A DNA stretch of 64,000 nucleotides. It comes from RPQJ01 sp963754535 (GTDB lineage Bacteria; Pseudomonadota; Gammaproteobacteria; Steroidobacterales; Steroidobacteraceae). Below are positions 50,811 to 60,139 of this stretch, piece after piece (the stretch's first letter is position 1; each line of letters opens with the position of its first letter). Under the pieces are notes generated by a model. It saw nothing but the letters and a program-made list of their open reading frames with translations, made no database searches and was not told where the DNA came from. The stretch spans positions 1 to 64,000 of the forward strand of contig CAVWGG010000004.1 in the NCBI GenBank assembly GCA_963754535.1, written 5' to 3'. The position numbers and the translations under genes are program-made.

Positions 50811-51710
50811 ATGAGCGCCCACTACCTGCCTCGCCGCCTGCCTGAATCGCTGCATCGTGACATCCGCGGGCTGCAGCATCACGTCACGCGCTGGGCGGGA
50901 ACCCAGGCCGATGCGCCACCGGTCGTGCTGCTGCACGGTTTCATGGATTGCGGCGCGACGTTCCAGTTCGTCGCCGACGCCATCGCGCCAACACGGAACC
51001 TGATCGCGCCCGACTGGCGCGGCTTCGGCCGTTCCGGCTGGAATCCCCAGGGGTACTGGTTTCCCGACTACTTCGCCGACCTCGACGCGATGCTCGACTG
51101 GCTGGCGCCCGCCACGCCGGTCGATATCGTCGGCCACAGCATGGGTGGCAACGTCGCGATGATCTACGCGGGGCTCAGGCCCGGGCGTGTGCACCGGCTG
51201 GTGACACTCGAGGGTTTCGGCCTGCCCGGCGCGCCGCCGGAACTCGCGCCCTGCCGTTACCGCGACTGGCTGGACCAATGGCGCGATCCAGAGCCGGCGT
51301 CGGTGTTTCCGAGCCTCGACGTGTTTGCCGGCGTGCTGCGCAAGCGCAATCCACGGCTGTCGGTCGAGCGTGCCGATTTCGTCGCGCGTGCGTGGAGCGA
51401 AACGCTGCCCGACGGCCGTGTCCGCCCCTGCTTCGACCCGGCGCACAAGCGTGTCAATCCCATCCTGTACCGGCGCGCGGAGGTCGAGGCCTGCTGGGCC
51501 GAGGTGCGGGCGCCGCTGCTGTACGTCGCGGGCGCGGAGTCGGATTTCCTCGAGCGGCTGCAGGGCGCAGGCGCCCCGGAGAACGTGCGCCGCCTGGTGC
51601 CGCAACTGGAGCCGCGGATCGTGGCGGCCGCGGGGCACATGGTGCACCACGATCAACCTGCCGCGGTGGCCCGCCTCATCGAGGAGTTCCTCGACCGCCC
51701 GGTCCTATAA
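50811..51710 (+). CDS. Alpha/beta hydrolase
   Basis: A 299-residue enzyme with an intact triad layout: PPVVLLHGFMDCGATFQFVA (oxyanion HGF), nucleophile Ser in VDIVGHSMGGNVAMIYA, and His in AAGHMVHHDQP; an acid residue precedes it near VAGAESDFLE. The cap region (about 150-225, YRDWLDQWRDPEPASVFPS) resembles haloalkane-dehalogenase and epoxide-hydrolase type caps. The substrate is unknown. Contrast with the catalytically broken relative at 37371-37985. The next gene starts 28 bases downstream and is probably co-transcribed. Confidence 0.92.
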   Translation: MSAHYLPRRLPESLHRDIRGLQHHVTRWAGTQADAPPVVLLHGFMDCGATFQFVADAIAPTRNLIAPDWRGFGRSGWNPQGYWFPDYFADLDAMLDWLAPATPVDIVGHSMGGNVAMIYAGLRPGRVHRLVTLEGFGLPGAPPELAPCRYRDWLDQWRDPEPASVFPSLDVFAGVLRKRNPRLSVERADFVARAWSETLPDGRVRPCFDPAHKRVNPILYRRAEVEACWAEVRAPLLYVAGAESDFLERLQGAGAPENVRRLVPQLEPRIVAAAGHMVHHDQPAAVARLIEEFLDRPVL

Positions 51711-51738
51711 TCGACCGACACCGGCGGCGGAAGAAACC

Positions 51739-52407
51739 ATGACGAAGCGTGCTCCAATGTCCGGGACCAGTCCTGATCTGCGCTTGCCGCTCGCCCTGCT
51801 GATTGTCGTGGTCCTTGGACTCGCCTGGTCCGGCATCGGGCCGCACGATCGCCTGACGTGGGTGCTGGAAGTGGTGCCGGTGCTGATCGCGGTCCCGTTG
51901 CTGGTCTGGACGGCGCGCAGTTTCCCGCTGACACCGCTCGTCTACGTGCTGATTGCCGTGCACGCACTGATCCTGATGTACGGCGGGCACTACACTTACG
52001 CTCTCACGCCGCTCGGCGACTGGATGCGCGAAGCCTTCGGCTTCAGCCGCAATCACTACGACCGTATCGGCCACCTCATGCAGGGATTCGGTCCCGCCAT
52101 GGTCGCGCGCGAGTTGCTGCTGCGCACGTCGCCGCTGCGACCGGGAAAGTGGCTGTTTGCGCTGGTCACGCTCAGCATCCTCGGCGTCAGCGCGTGTTAC
52201 GAATTCACGGAGTGGTGGGCCGCGATTGCGGGCGGCGACGCGGCCGGCGCGTTCCTCGGCACGCAGGGCGACGTGTGGGACACGCAGTGGGACATGTTCC
52301 TGGCGGGTTGCGGCGCCATCGCGGCGCAGTTGCTGCTTGGGCGGGTTCACGACCGCCAACTACTCCGGCTGGACCCGGTCAACCTGCGGGACAAGCTCCA
52401 CGGCTGA
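51739..52407 (+). CDS. YjdF/DUF2238 family inner-membrane protein
   Basis: A 222-residue membrane protein with about six helices. Diagnostic blocks: MYGGHYTYALTPLGDWMREA, FGFSRNHYDRIGHLMQGFGP, CYEFTEWWAAIAGGDAAGAF and LGTQGDVWDTQWDMFLAGCG. The His, Asp and Glu residues in HYDRIGH, EFTEWW and GDVWDTQWDM are conserved in the family and could bind a metal. Function unknown. The following 214 bases hold no gene. Confidence 0.93.
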   Translation: MTKRAPMSGTSPDLRLPLALLIVVVLGLAWSGIGPHDRLTWVLEVVPVLIAVPLLVWTARSFPLTPLVYVLIAVHALILMYGGHYTYALTPLGDWMREAFGFSRNHYDRIGHLMQGFGPAMVARELLLRTSPLRPGKWLFALVTLSILGVSACYEFTEWWAAIAGGDAAGAFLGTQGDVWDTQWDMFLAGCGAIAAQLLLGRVHDRQLLRLDPVNLRDKLHG

Positions 52408-52621
52408 AGCCTTGGCGCTGGCCGGGCGCTGTCCCGGGCGATTCCACCTCGTGTCGGCCCGCAACCGATGATTCTGGCGGTGTTGCGGGACCACGGCCCG
52501 AAAACGGGTCACAGGTCACATTCTTCCGGCTCGTGGTCCGCGGTGACCACGCAGAACGGTGAGCCACGTCGTCTCAGCCGGCCACGGCAGCTCCTACCAT
52601 CGCCTGAGACGCCGTCGTCGG

Positions 52622-54523
52622 ATGTCGAAGTCACACGCCGTGAATCTGAGCTCAAAAGTCGTCCTGCTGCTCTGCGCCTTGTTCACCGCCTACGGCGCCG
52701 CCGATTACATCGTGCAGCGCGAGGTCATCCTGCCGAGCTTCGAGGCGCTCGAAGCGGACCTCGCGCGAACGGACATGGAGCGTGCGACCCGGGCCATCGA
52801 CAGTGAGTTGACGCAGCTGCAGACCTTTGGCGCGGACTGGGGTAACTGGCTCGAGACCTACGACTTCATGGCCGGCGAGGCGCCCGATTTCATCGAAAAC
52901 AACATGAACAAGCCGACGATCGAAAGCGCCGGGCTCGAGTTGGTGGCGTATCTCGATGTCGATGCCCGCTTTGTCTGGCGCAAGGGATTCGATCCGGTCA
53001 CGCACGAGAACCTGGAGTTCAGGATGCTGGAGGCCGACAGCCTGGCAGCGGGGCACCCGTTTCGTGAGGCGATCAAGAGCGGCCAGCCGGCGAAGGGCAT
53101 CGTCGTGACCGAACACGGCCCGGCCATGCTGGTGGCGGCACCCATCCTGGATGGCGCCGGCAACGGCCCGCATCGGGGCTCCGTGATGCTGGCGCGCCTG
53201 ATCACGCCAGAAGTCGCTGCACGGCTCGCCGAGCAGGCGCAGGTCAGGCTGCAGGTCAGCACGCCGGACACGTCTGCCTCCCGCACGACTGCGACGACAG
53301 CCGCGAACCCGTCCCGCATCGTGCGGCGCGAGACGACGAACGAGGTCTATCGAGATCTTGTCGACATTTTCGGCCAACCCGCTGTCACGTTGCGGATCGA
53401 CGTGCCGCGTTCGGTGAGTGCGCAGGGTCGCGACGCCATCGGCTACGCGCTTGGGTCGCTGTTTGCAGCCGGCGCCATCGTGCTGCTGGTCATGATCGTG
53501 GCGCTGCGTGGCCTGGTCCTGAAGCCGGTCAGCCGGATGACGCAATACGCCGTTGCCATCGGCGAGGGCGACGACTTGACCCTGCGCATGGCGGTGAGGC
53601 GTCCGGACGAACTCGGCGTCCTGGCGCACGAGTTCGACAGGATGGTGGACAAGCTGGTGGACGCGCGCCGTCGCATCGCCGATCAGTCGTTCGAAGCCGG
53701 GGCCGCGCAGGTCGCGAGCGGCGTCCTGCACAACATCGGCAACGCGATGACGCCGCTCGGCGTGACGGTCGCCTGCCTGCAGGAGCGCCTGCAACACGCG
53801 CCTGCGGGCGAGATCGACATGGTCCTGGCCGAGCTCGAGGCTGGCGTCAGCGACCCCGGACGCAAGGCGGACCTGGAGCAGTTCCTGCGGCTGGCGGTTC
53901 GCGAGCTGACACGAGTGATCGCCAACTCGGGCGAGGACGTCGATTCCCTCGCGCGCCAGGCCGAAGTCATCCAGCGGACGCTGGCCCAGGAAATCCGCCC
54001 AGCGGAATCAGGGCCTGTCGTCGAGTCCGTGCGACTGACGGAACTGGTCGACCGCAGCGTGGAGATGGTGCCGCCAGCGCTGCGCGCGTGCCTGGCCGTT
54101 GAGCTTGATCCTTCGGTGGCGCAGACCGCTGCGCTGCGCTTGCCTCGCATCACGTTGCAGCAGGTCTTCCAGAACCTGATCCAGAATGCCGCCGAAGCGG
54201 TCCGCCAGGCCGGGCGTGAGCGCGGCACGCTGCGCATAGCGTGCTCGCTCGTGGCCGGGGCCGAAGGCCAGCACCTGTTGCTTCGATTCACGGACGACGG
54301 CGTCGGCATCTCTCCCGAACATCTCCCGCGCATTTTCGAGAAGGGCTTTTCCACGAAGTCCCGGGCGACGAATTTCGGCATCGGCCTGCACTGGTGTGCC
54401 AATGCGCTCAACGCGCTCGGCGGCAGCATTCGCGCCGAAAGCGTGGGGCCGACGGGCGCCACGCTGCAGGTTCTTGTACCACTGCGCCAGGCACCCGCGG
54501 TGCCGGCTGCCCGGGCCGCCTGA
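52622..54523 (+). CDS. CHASE4-HAMP sensor histidine kinase
   Basis: A 633-residue membrane kinase. TM1 about 11-33, a periplasmic CHASE4 domain about 40-260 (FGADWGNWLETYDFM, with DFIENNMNKPTIESAGLELV), TM2 about 276-298, HAMP about 299-350. The phospho-acceptor is probably His370 in VASGVLHNIGNAMTPLG, an atypical H-box of the LHNIGN group. The ATPase domain has QNLIQNAAEAVRQAG (N box), DDGVGISPEH (G1), FEKGFSTK (F box) and FGIGLHW (G2). The partner is almost certainly the receiver-GGDQF-EAL protein encoded eight bases downstream. The CHASE4 ligand is unknown. I chose ATG 52622; the open frame extends farther upstream without a signal. Confidence 0.94.
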   Translation: MSKSHAVNLSSKVVLLLCALFTAYGAADYIVQREVILPSFEALEADLARTDMERATRAIDSELTQLQTFGADWGNWLETYDFMAGEAPDFIENNMNKPTIESAGLELVAYLDVDARFVWRKGFDPVTHENLEFRMLEADSLAAGHPFREAIKSGQPAKGIVVTEHGPAMLVAAPILDGAGNGPHRGSVMLARLITPEVAARLAEQAQVRLQVSTPDTSASRTTATTAANPSRIVRRETTNEVYRDLVDIFGQPAVTLRIDVPRSVSAQGRDAIGYALGSLFAAGAIVLLVMIVALRGLVLKPVSRMTQYAVAIGEGDDLTLRMAVRRPDELGVLAHEFDRMVDKLVDARRRIADQSFEAGAAQVASGVLHNIGNAMTPLGVTVACLQERLQHAPAGEIDMVLAELEAGVSDPGRKADLEQFLRLAVRELTRVIANSGEDVDSLARQAEVIQRTLAQEIRPAESGPVVESVRLTELVDRSVEMVPPALRACLAVELDPSVAQTAALRLPRITLQQVFQNLIQNAAEAVRQAGRERGTLRIACSLVAGAEGQHLLLRFTDDGVGISPEHLPRIFEKGFSTKSRATNFGIGLHWCANALNALGGSIRAESVGPTGATLQVLVPLRQAPAVPAARAA

Positions 54524-54531
54524 GGTCGCGC

Positions 54532-56445
54532 ATGGCTTCCAACAAACGTCAACCAATTCGCGTGCTGGTCGTCGACGACGAGCCGGCCGTGCTGGACGCC
54601 TATCGTCAGGTGCTCGGCAAAGCCGCGAGCAGCAGTGCCGACCAGGAGGCAATGAATGAGCTGCGGGCCCGGCTCTTCGTTGCCGTCGCCGGTACACCGA
54701 CTGCCGTCGGTTCCCTGCCGCAGAGGAACCGGTTCGAACCCGAGTTCTGCAACGGCGCGGAGGCCGCCGTCGCTGCCGTGCGCGAGGCCTGTGGCGCGGA
54801 TCGTCCGTTCGCCGTCGTCTTTCTCGACATGCGCATGCCGCCCGGTCCGGACGGAGCCTGGGCGGCGGGAAAAATCCGCGAGATCGATCCGCAGGTCGAG
54901 ATCGTCATCTGCACTGCCTATTCGGACGTCGATCCCGTGGAAATCAGCCGCCGGGCGCCGCCCGAGGACAAGCTGTTCTACCTGCAGAAGCCCTTTCATC
55001 CGCACGAAGTCCGGCAGATGGCGCTGGCGCTCGGCGAGAAGCGGGCGAATGAGCAACATCGGCTCACGCAGGTCGAGGACTTCGATCCGCTCACCGGGCT
55101 GGCCAGTCGCGCGCGCTTCCTCGCGCACCTGCAGGAAGCGGTGCGTGCTGCCCGCCAGGAAAACCGCCCGCTGTCCGTGCTGTACGTCGACCTCGACAAC
55201 TTCCGGCGCATCAACGACGTGCTGGGACACATCGTGGGCGACGAGATGATGCGCAACGTGGCGCAGCGGCTGCGGGAAATCCTGCGGCGCGATGCGGGCG
55301 CGGCCGGAGCATCCCAGCCGGACGTCGGCACCGATGACATTGCGCGACTCGGTGGCGACCAGTTCATGCTCCTGCTGCGCAACGTCGCCAGCCCGGATGA
55401 TGCGAGTGCCGTCGCGAGCGACCTGACTCGCCCGCTCACGGCGCCCGCACCGGCGTCGCAGTCTCCCGTGACGCTCACCGCGAGCGTCGGCATCGCGATT
55501 TTCCCGAACGACAGCGCCGACGAAGAGGACCTGCTCCGACACTCCGGCATCGCGATGTACGACGCGAAGCGCCGCGGACACGGCCAGTTCGCGTTCTTCG
55601 GTCGCGCGATGGGCGACGGGGCGCAGGCGCGCTTCAGCCTTGAGCGCCAGCTCGAGCGCGCACTCGCCCGGAACGAATTCTCACTGCACTACCAGCCCCA
55701 GTTCGACCTCGGCACGGGGCTCATCTCCGGCATGGAGGCCCTGTTGCGCTGGACCAATGCCGAACTTGGGGTCATCTCGCCGGACGAGTTCATCCCGCTC
55801 GCCGAGGAGACCGGGCTGATCCAGCCCATCGGCGAATGGGTCTTGCGCACGGCTTGCCGGCAATTCAGGGACTGGCTGGACACGGGCCTTGCGCCGGGGC
55901 GCATCGCGGTCAATGTCTCCGCGCGCCAGTTTGCCGACAGCAATTTCTGCAGGCTGGTGACGGACGTGCAGCGCGAATATCGCCTGGCGCCCGGCCACCT
56001 GGAGCTCGAGATCACGGAATCCCTGATGATGAAGGATGAGGCGCACACCAGGCGACTGCTGTCCGAATTGAGGAACCACGGGATCTCGATCGCCATCGAC
56101 GATTTCGGCATGGGTTACTCGAGTCTTGGGCGGCTGAGCGAGTTTTCGGTCAACCGCCTCAAGATCGACCGCTCGTTCGTGCAGAACGTCGACGGGCTGG
56201 GGCGACATGCGACCATCGTCACGGCCATCGTCGCGATGGCGCGCGCGCTCGGTGTCGATGTCGTCGCCGAGGGAGTCGAGAATTTCGGCCAGCTGCTGCA
56301 ATTGCAGGACCAGAAGTGCAACGAGGCGCAGGGCTTCCTGCTGAGCAAGCCCTTGCACGCCGCCGAAGCCACGGAGCTGCTCCAGCGACTGGAGGCGAGT
56401 ACCGCCACCAGCCGGACGATGCGCCTGCGCAGCCTCGCGGGATAG
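54532..56445 (+). CDS. Receiver-GGDEF(degenerate)-EAL response regulator
   Basis: A 637-residue cytosolic regulator. The REC domain has Asp15/Asp16 (VLVVDDEPAV), phospho-acceptor Asp99 (VVFLDMRMPPG) and Lys in YLQKPFHPHE; an extra stretch of about 40 residues (about 30-70) separates the first helix from the second strand. The GGDEF domain reads GGDQF, losing the catalytic Glu, so cyclase activity is unlikely. The EAL domain is complete: SGMEALLRW, VNVSARQF, LEITESLMM, IDDFGMGYSS, LKIDRSFV and VVAEGVEN. Predicted c-di-GMP phosphodiesterase switched by phosphorylation from the CHASE4 kinase encoded just upstream. Confidence 0.94.
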   Translation: MASNKRQPIRVLVVDDEPAVLDAYRQVLGKAASSSADQEAMNELRARLFVAVAGTPTAVGSLPQRNRFEPEFCNGAEAAVAAVREACGADRPFAVVFLDMRMPPGPDGAWAAGKIREIDPQVEIVICTAYSDVDPVEISRRAPPEDKLFYLQKPFHPHEVRQMALALGEKRANEQHRLTQVEDFDPLTGLASRARFLAHLQEAVRAARQENRPLSVLYVDLDNFRRINDVLGHIVGDEMMRNVAQRLREILRRDAGAAGASQPDVGTDDIARLGGDQFMLLLRNVASPDDASAVASDLTRPLTAPAPASQSPVTLTASVGIAIFPNDSADEEDLLRHSGIAMYDAKRRGHGQFAFFGRAMGDGAQARFSLERQLERALARNEFSLHYQPQFDLGTGLISGMEALLRWTNAELGVISPDEFIPLAEETGLIQPIGEWVLRTACRQFRDWLDTGLAPGRIAVNVSARQFADSNFCRLVTDVQREYRLAPGHLELEITESLMMKDEAHTRRLLSELRNHGISIAIDDFGMGYSSLGRLSEFSVNRLKIDRSFVQNVDGLGRHATIVTAIVAMARALGVDVVAEGVENFGQLLQLQDQKCNEAQGFLLSKPLHAAEATELLQRLEASTATSRTMRLRSLAG

Positions 56446-56540
56446 CCGGCCGCGCGCTGTCCAGTGTCGATGCCGTCTCGCCCTGACGTGCACGGCGTCG
56501 ATTGACGCTCCCGCCAAACGATGCTCTAGTCCGGGGCATC

Positions 56541-56885
56541 GTGTACGAAGCCAGGCATCAGCCACTGCTGCCGCGTGCAGTCTTCCTGCGCCGCGTGGCC
56601 ACGCATTTCGGACTGGCCGCAGCCCTTCTCGCGGTGTCGCTCGCGGGCGGCATGCTGGGTTACCGCGCCCTCGAAGGCCTGTCCTGGCTCGACGGGTTCC
56701 TGAATTCCGCGATGCTGCTGGGCGGCATGGGCCCGGTGAATCCACCGCTGACGGCGGGAGGCAAACTGTTCGCCGGGATCTATGCCCTGTACGCGGGACT
56801 GGTATTCATCGTCACCGCCGCGCTCGTCGTCACGCCGATCCTGCATCGGGTGATGCATCGCTTCCACCTCGGTGACACGGTCTGA
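56541..56885 (+). CDS. Small membrane protein with channel-like segment
   Basis: About 114 residues from the GTG at 56541 (a TTG at 56502 would add 13 residues). Two strong helices (FGLAAALLAVSLAGGMLGYR; LFAGIYALYAGLVFIVTAAL) flank a short re-entrant-like stretch, FLNSAMLLGGMGPVN, recalling the pore segment of two-helix ion channels, although the TVGYG-type filter is absent. The C-terminus (HRVMHRFHLGDTV) is His-rich. Function unknown. It follows the two-component pair on the same strand, 95 bases away. Confidence 0.7.
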   Translation: MYEARHQPLLPRAVFLRRVATHFGLAAALLAVSLAGGMLGYRALEGLSWLDGFLNSAMLLGGMGPVNPPLTAGGKLFAGIYALYAGLVFIVTAALVVTPILHRVMHRFHLGDTV

Positions 56886-56898
56886 GCCGTGACGCCCC

Positions 56899-58689
56899 TC
56901 AGCGGATCGGCTCGTCGAACGCCAGCGCACGCACCAGCCGCACCGGCGGCGAGCCGTACGACAGGACCTGGTCGTGGTACGCCTTGATGTCGAACTTCGC
57001 GCCCGCGCGTCGTTCGGCTTCGGCGCGCATGTCGGAGTGTTCCTGGTAGCCCACGAAATACGTCGACAGCTGCGCGGAGGTGAGCTGTGCGCGCACCCAC
57101 TTGCCGGCGGCTTCACGCTCTTCCTGGAAGCCGGTGTCGACCATGAGTTTCATCGCTTCATCCTGCGTCATGCCGTCGACGTGGATCGCCGAATCCATGA
57201 TCGCGTTCGTGATCGAGCGCAGGTACCACTTGAGCTGCACCAGCTGCATCAGTGGATCGCCGCCGCGGAAACCTTGTTCCTGCATCACGCGTTCGGTGTA
57301 GACAGCCCAGCCCTCGACGAACGGACCGGAACCCAGCATCGCGCGCAGGACCGACGGATAGCGGTTCGAGTGCGCGAGCTGCAGGTAGTGCCCGGGCATC
57401 GCTTCGTGGATGGTCAGGTTCGCGATCGAGCGCGTGTTGTATTCGCGCAGGAACGAGTCGACCTGTGCGTCCGTCCATTCCGCCGGGATCGGCGACACGG
57501 CATAGAACGTGCGCTGGCCCTTGTCGAGCGGTCCCGGCGAGTCGCAGTACGCGACCGCGACGCCACGCTGGAACTCCGGCATCAGGATCACGTCGAGCGG
57601 TTCGTCCGGCACGGTCACGAAATTCTTCGCGCGCACGAACTCCGTGGTCTCGCGCAGCATTTGCTTCGCAAAATCGACGACGCCGTCGCGCGGCGCGCGC
57701 TCGGCACTCGCGACGTCGAGCGCCGCCTTGATCGCGGCCTGCAGTTGCGCCGGCGTCGGGGTGACGGGAGTCGGCGGCGCATCGGCGCGACCGGCAAGCA
57801 CGCGGCGCGATACTTCATACATCCTGGCCCGCGTCGTGATCGCGTCGGCTTCGGCGCGACGCCGGATCTCCGCGCGGTTGAGCGGCGACATCAGCGCGAA
57901 GCCGAGCTTCTCGTCGTACAGTTCGCGGCCGATGCGGAAGTCGCCCTTGGCTTGCGGCACCAGCGTCTGCTCGAGCCATTGCTGGTGCGTCTTCACCGCG
58001 GCACGCGCAGCTGCGATCGCCTGCTCGAGACGCGCGCGATCGGCCGCAGGCAGCTGCGCGAGGTTCGGCACGACGAGTTCGTCGACCAGGCTCAGCACGC
58101 CCGGGTTCTGCTTGACCGCGGTTGCGGCGTGGATGGCCGGGACGCGCGCTGGAACGATGTTGGCGCGCATCTGCTCGAGCAGGCCGGGCAGTTTCTCAAG
58201 CCGGGCGGACACTGAGTTCAGACGCTGCGGCAGCGGCGCGAATTCACGCGCCAGCAGGCCGTACAACGCCTGTCCCGCGAGCTGCGTGTAGACCAGCGGA
58301 TCCCACGACCAGTCGCGATACGTTTCCTCGGACCAGGCGGAGTAGCGCAGCTGGTTCTCGAGCATCGCGGCATCGACCTGGTTGGCGCGCGACAGCTGCG
58401 TGTGATCGATGCCCTGCAGTTCACCGAGGACACCCTTTACCCACGCGAGCGTGCGAGCACGGCCGGCCGCGCTCAAGTCGTCGAGTTCGCCGTCGAACCG
58501 GTGATCGCCAAGCTGGGTGGCCGAGACCGGCGAATACCGGCCGAACTCGTCGATGTAGCGCTGGCTGAGCGCGTCGAAGCGCGCGTCGGGACTGGCGGCG
58601 CCGGCGAGTGCGGCAGGCTGCAGTGCGACGCAGGACGCCAGCAGCATCAGCGCGAAGCAGGAGCGGACGAGGGCGGATGTTCGGTGCAT
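56899..58689 (-). CDS. DUF885 family exported metallopeptidase-like protein
   Basis: A 596-residue protein with a signal peptide (ALMLLASCVALQPAALAGAA). Helical throughout. The zinc-site-like HEAMPGHYLQL (H-E-x-x-x-G-H) and the later EGWAVYTERVM match the DUF885 signature, distantly like M32 carboxypeptidases. The early block YSPVSATQLGDHRFDGELDD is also typical. The family is often annotated as peptidase or dipeptidyl carboxypeptidase, but the substrate is unproven. It is convergent with the small channel-like gene (13-base gap). Confidence 0.9.
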   Translation of the reverse strand: MHRTSALVRSCFALMLLASCVALQPAALAGAASPDARFDALSQRYIDEFGRYSPVSATQLGDHRFDGELDDLSAAGRARTLAWVKGVLGELQGIDHTQLSRANQVDAAMLENQLRYSAWSEETYRDWSWDPLVYTQLAGQALYGLLAREFAPLPQRLNSVSARLEKLPGLLEQMRANIVPARVPAIHAATAVKQNPGVLSLVDELVVPNLAQLPAADRARLEQAIAAARAAVKTHQQWLEQTLVPQAKGDFRIGRELYDEKLGFALMSPLNRAEIRRRAEADAITTRARMYEVSRRVLAGRADAPPTPVTPTPAQLQAAIKAALDVASAERAPRDGVVDFAKQMLRETTEFVRAKNFVTVPDEPLDVILMPEFQRGVAVAYCDSPGPLDKGQRTFYAVSPIPAEWTDAQVDSFLREYNTRSIANLTIHEAMPGHYLQLAHSNRYPSVLRAMLGSGPFVEGWAVYTERVMQEQGFRGGDPLMQLVQLKWYLRSITNAIMDSAIHVDGMTQDEAMKLMVDTGFQEEREAAGKWVRAQLTSAQLSTYFVGYQEHSDMRAEAERRAGAKFDIKAYHDQVLSYGSPPVRLVRALAFDEPIR

Positions 58690-58878
58690 GGATGACGTCT
58701 CCGGAGGCGCGTGGAAGTCGCTGTCTGCGACGACGACACGAGAGCATGGCAAGTGACCGATTGTCACTTGAAGTCGTGTCCCGACGCTACTGGCGGTCCA
58801 CGCGGCGAGCGTGCATCGGCTATCCTGCCGCACACCGATGTGCATCCAGATTCCACGCCAATGCGGGCAAGTCCGCGC

Positions 58879-60108
58879 ATGAAGAGCGAGCGCCGGGCAC
58901 TGCTGCGCAACGCCGACTTCACGCGCTACATCCTGGCCCGCTTCCTCGGTTCGCTGGCCGTGCAGATGCAGACCGTGGCCGTGGGCTGGCAGGTGTACGA
59001 AGTCACGCGCAGCCCGCTCGACCTCGGCCTGATCGGGTTGTCGCAGTTCCTGCCGTTCGTGCTGCTGATCCTGCCGGCGGGGCACTTCGCCGACACGCGC
59101 GATCGCCGCCGCATCATCACGGGTTGCTACGTGTTGCTGCTGCTCTGCGCGCTGCTGCTGCTCGCTTTCTCATGGCGTGGCCTGCACACCGCGTGGCCCG
59201 TGTTCGGCATCATGACGCTGTTCGGGGTCGCGCGCGCCTTCGCGATGCCGGCGAGCCAGGCCCTGCTGCCGAACCTCGTCGCGCGTGAACATTTCGGCGC
59301 GGCCGTCGCCTTCAATTCCTCGCTCTGGCAGGTGTCGACGATCGTCGGCCCGGCGCTCGGCGGCCTGCTGTACCTCGCGGGCGCGACGACCGTTTACGCC
59401 ACCGTGGCGACGCTGCTGGCCGTGTCGCTGGTGATGCTCGCAACGCTGCGCCGCGGTGGCGATGCGAGCGCTGCCGCCAGCACCGCGCCGCTCGATCGCC
59501 ATGCGCTGCTCGAGGGACTGCGGTTCGTGCGCGGGCGACGTCCCGTGCTGGGTGCAATTTCCCTCGACTTGTTCGCGGTGCTGTTCGGCGGGGCGACGGC
59601 GCTGTTGCCGGTGTATGCCGCCGACGTGCTGCACGTCGGCCCGAGCGGACTCGGCTGGCTGCGTGCGGCACCAGGCGTGGGCGCGGCGTTGACCGGCATC
59701 GTGCTGGGCACGTTGCCGGTCACGCGGCGCGTCGGTCGCTGGATGTTCGGCGGCGTGATCGTCTTCGGATTCGCGACGCTCGTGTTCGGCGTGTCGACGA
59801 GTTTCTGGATCTCGCTGGGGGCACTCACCGTGCTTGGAGCTGGCGACATGGTGAGCGTCTACATCCGCCACCTGCTCGTGCAACTCGAGACACCCGACGA
59901 GATCCGTGGCCGCGTCAGCGCGGTGAACTCCGTTTTCATCGGTGCGTCGAACGAACTCGGCGAATTCGAGTCCGGCCTGGTGGCGGCATGGCTCGGGGCG
60001 ATGCCCGCAGTGGTCATCGGCGGCTGCGCGACGCTGTTCGTTGCGGTCGCCTGGACCCGGCTCTTTCCCGAGCTCTGGCGGATGGACCGGTTTCCCGACC
60101 GGGGATGA
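58879..60108 (+). CDS. MFS transporter, EntS/MFS_3 type
   Basis: About 409 residues with 12 membrane helices. ALLRNADFTRYILARFLGSL, MQTVAVGWQVYEVTRSPLDL and GLIGLSQFLPFVLLILPAGH followed by FADTRDRRRI (motif A-like) are hallmarks of the MFS_3/EntS group, which exports siderophores or drugs. LETPDEIRGRVSAVNSVFIG is the conserved central loop block. An ATG at 58861 would add six residues; neither start has a good ribosome site. Substrate unknown. It ends four bases before the LexA box of the next gene. Confidence 0.93.
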   Translation: MKSERRALLRNADFTRYILARFLGSLAVQMQTVAVGWQVYEVTRSPLDLGLIGLSQFLPFVLLILPAGHFADTRDRRRIITGCYVLLLLCALLLLAFSWRGLHTAWPVFGIMTLFGVARAFAMPASQALLPNLVAREHFGAAVAFNSSLWQVSTIVGPALGGLLYLAGATTVYATVATLLAVSLVMLATLRRGGDASAAASTAPLDRHALLEGLRFVRGRRPVLGAISLDLFAVLFGGATALLPVYAADVLHVGPSGLGWLRAAPGVGAALTGIVLGTLPVTRRVGRWMFGGVIVFGFATLVFGVSTSFWISLGALTVLGAGDMVSVYIRHLLVQLETPDEIRGRVSAVNSVFIGASNELGEFESGLVAAWLGAMPAVVIGGCATLFVAVAWTRLFPELWRMDRFPDRG

Positions 60109-60111
60109 CAG

Positions 60112-60127
60112 CTGTATATGCATACAG
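60112..60127 (+). promoter_or_regulatory. Perfect LexA (SOS) box
   Basis: CTGTATATGCATACAG matches the gammaproteobacterial consensus CTGT-N8-ACAG (palindromic TATATATA core) at every key position. It lies 12 bases before the ATG of the radical SAM gene at 60140, overlapping where its promoter must be, and immediately follows the MFS stop codon. LexA bound here would block transcription until DNA damage. Confidence 0.88.
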
Positions 60128-60139
60128 TAGTCTCGGCGC

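Noticed and set aside
60112..60127. Ordinary promoter -10/-35 pair instead of a LexA box
   Set aside because: The full 16-bp palindrome with CTGT and ACAG ends matches LexA far better than chance promoter hexamers.
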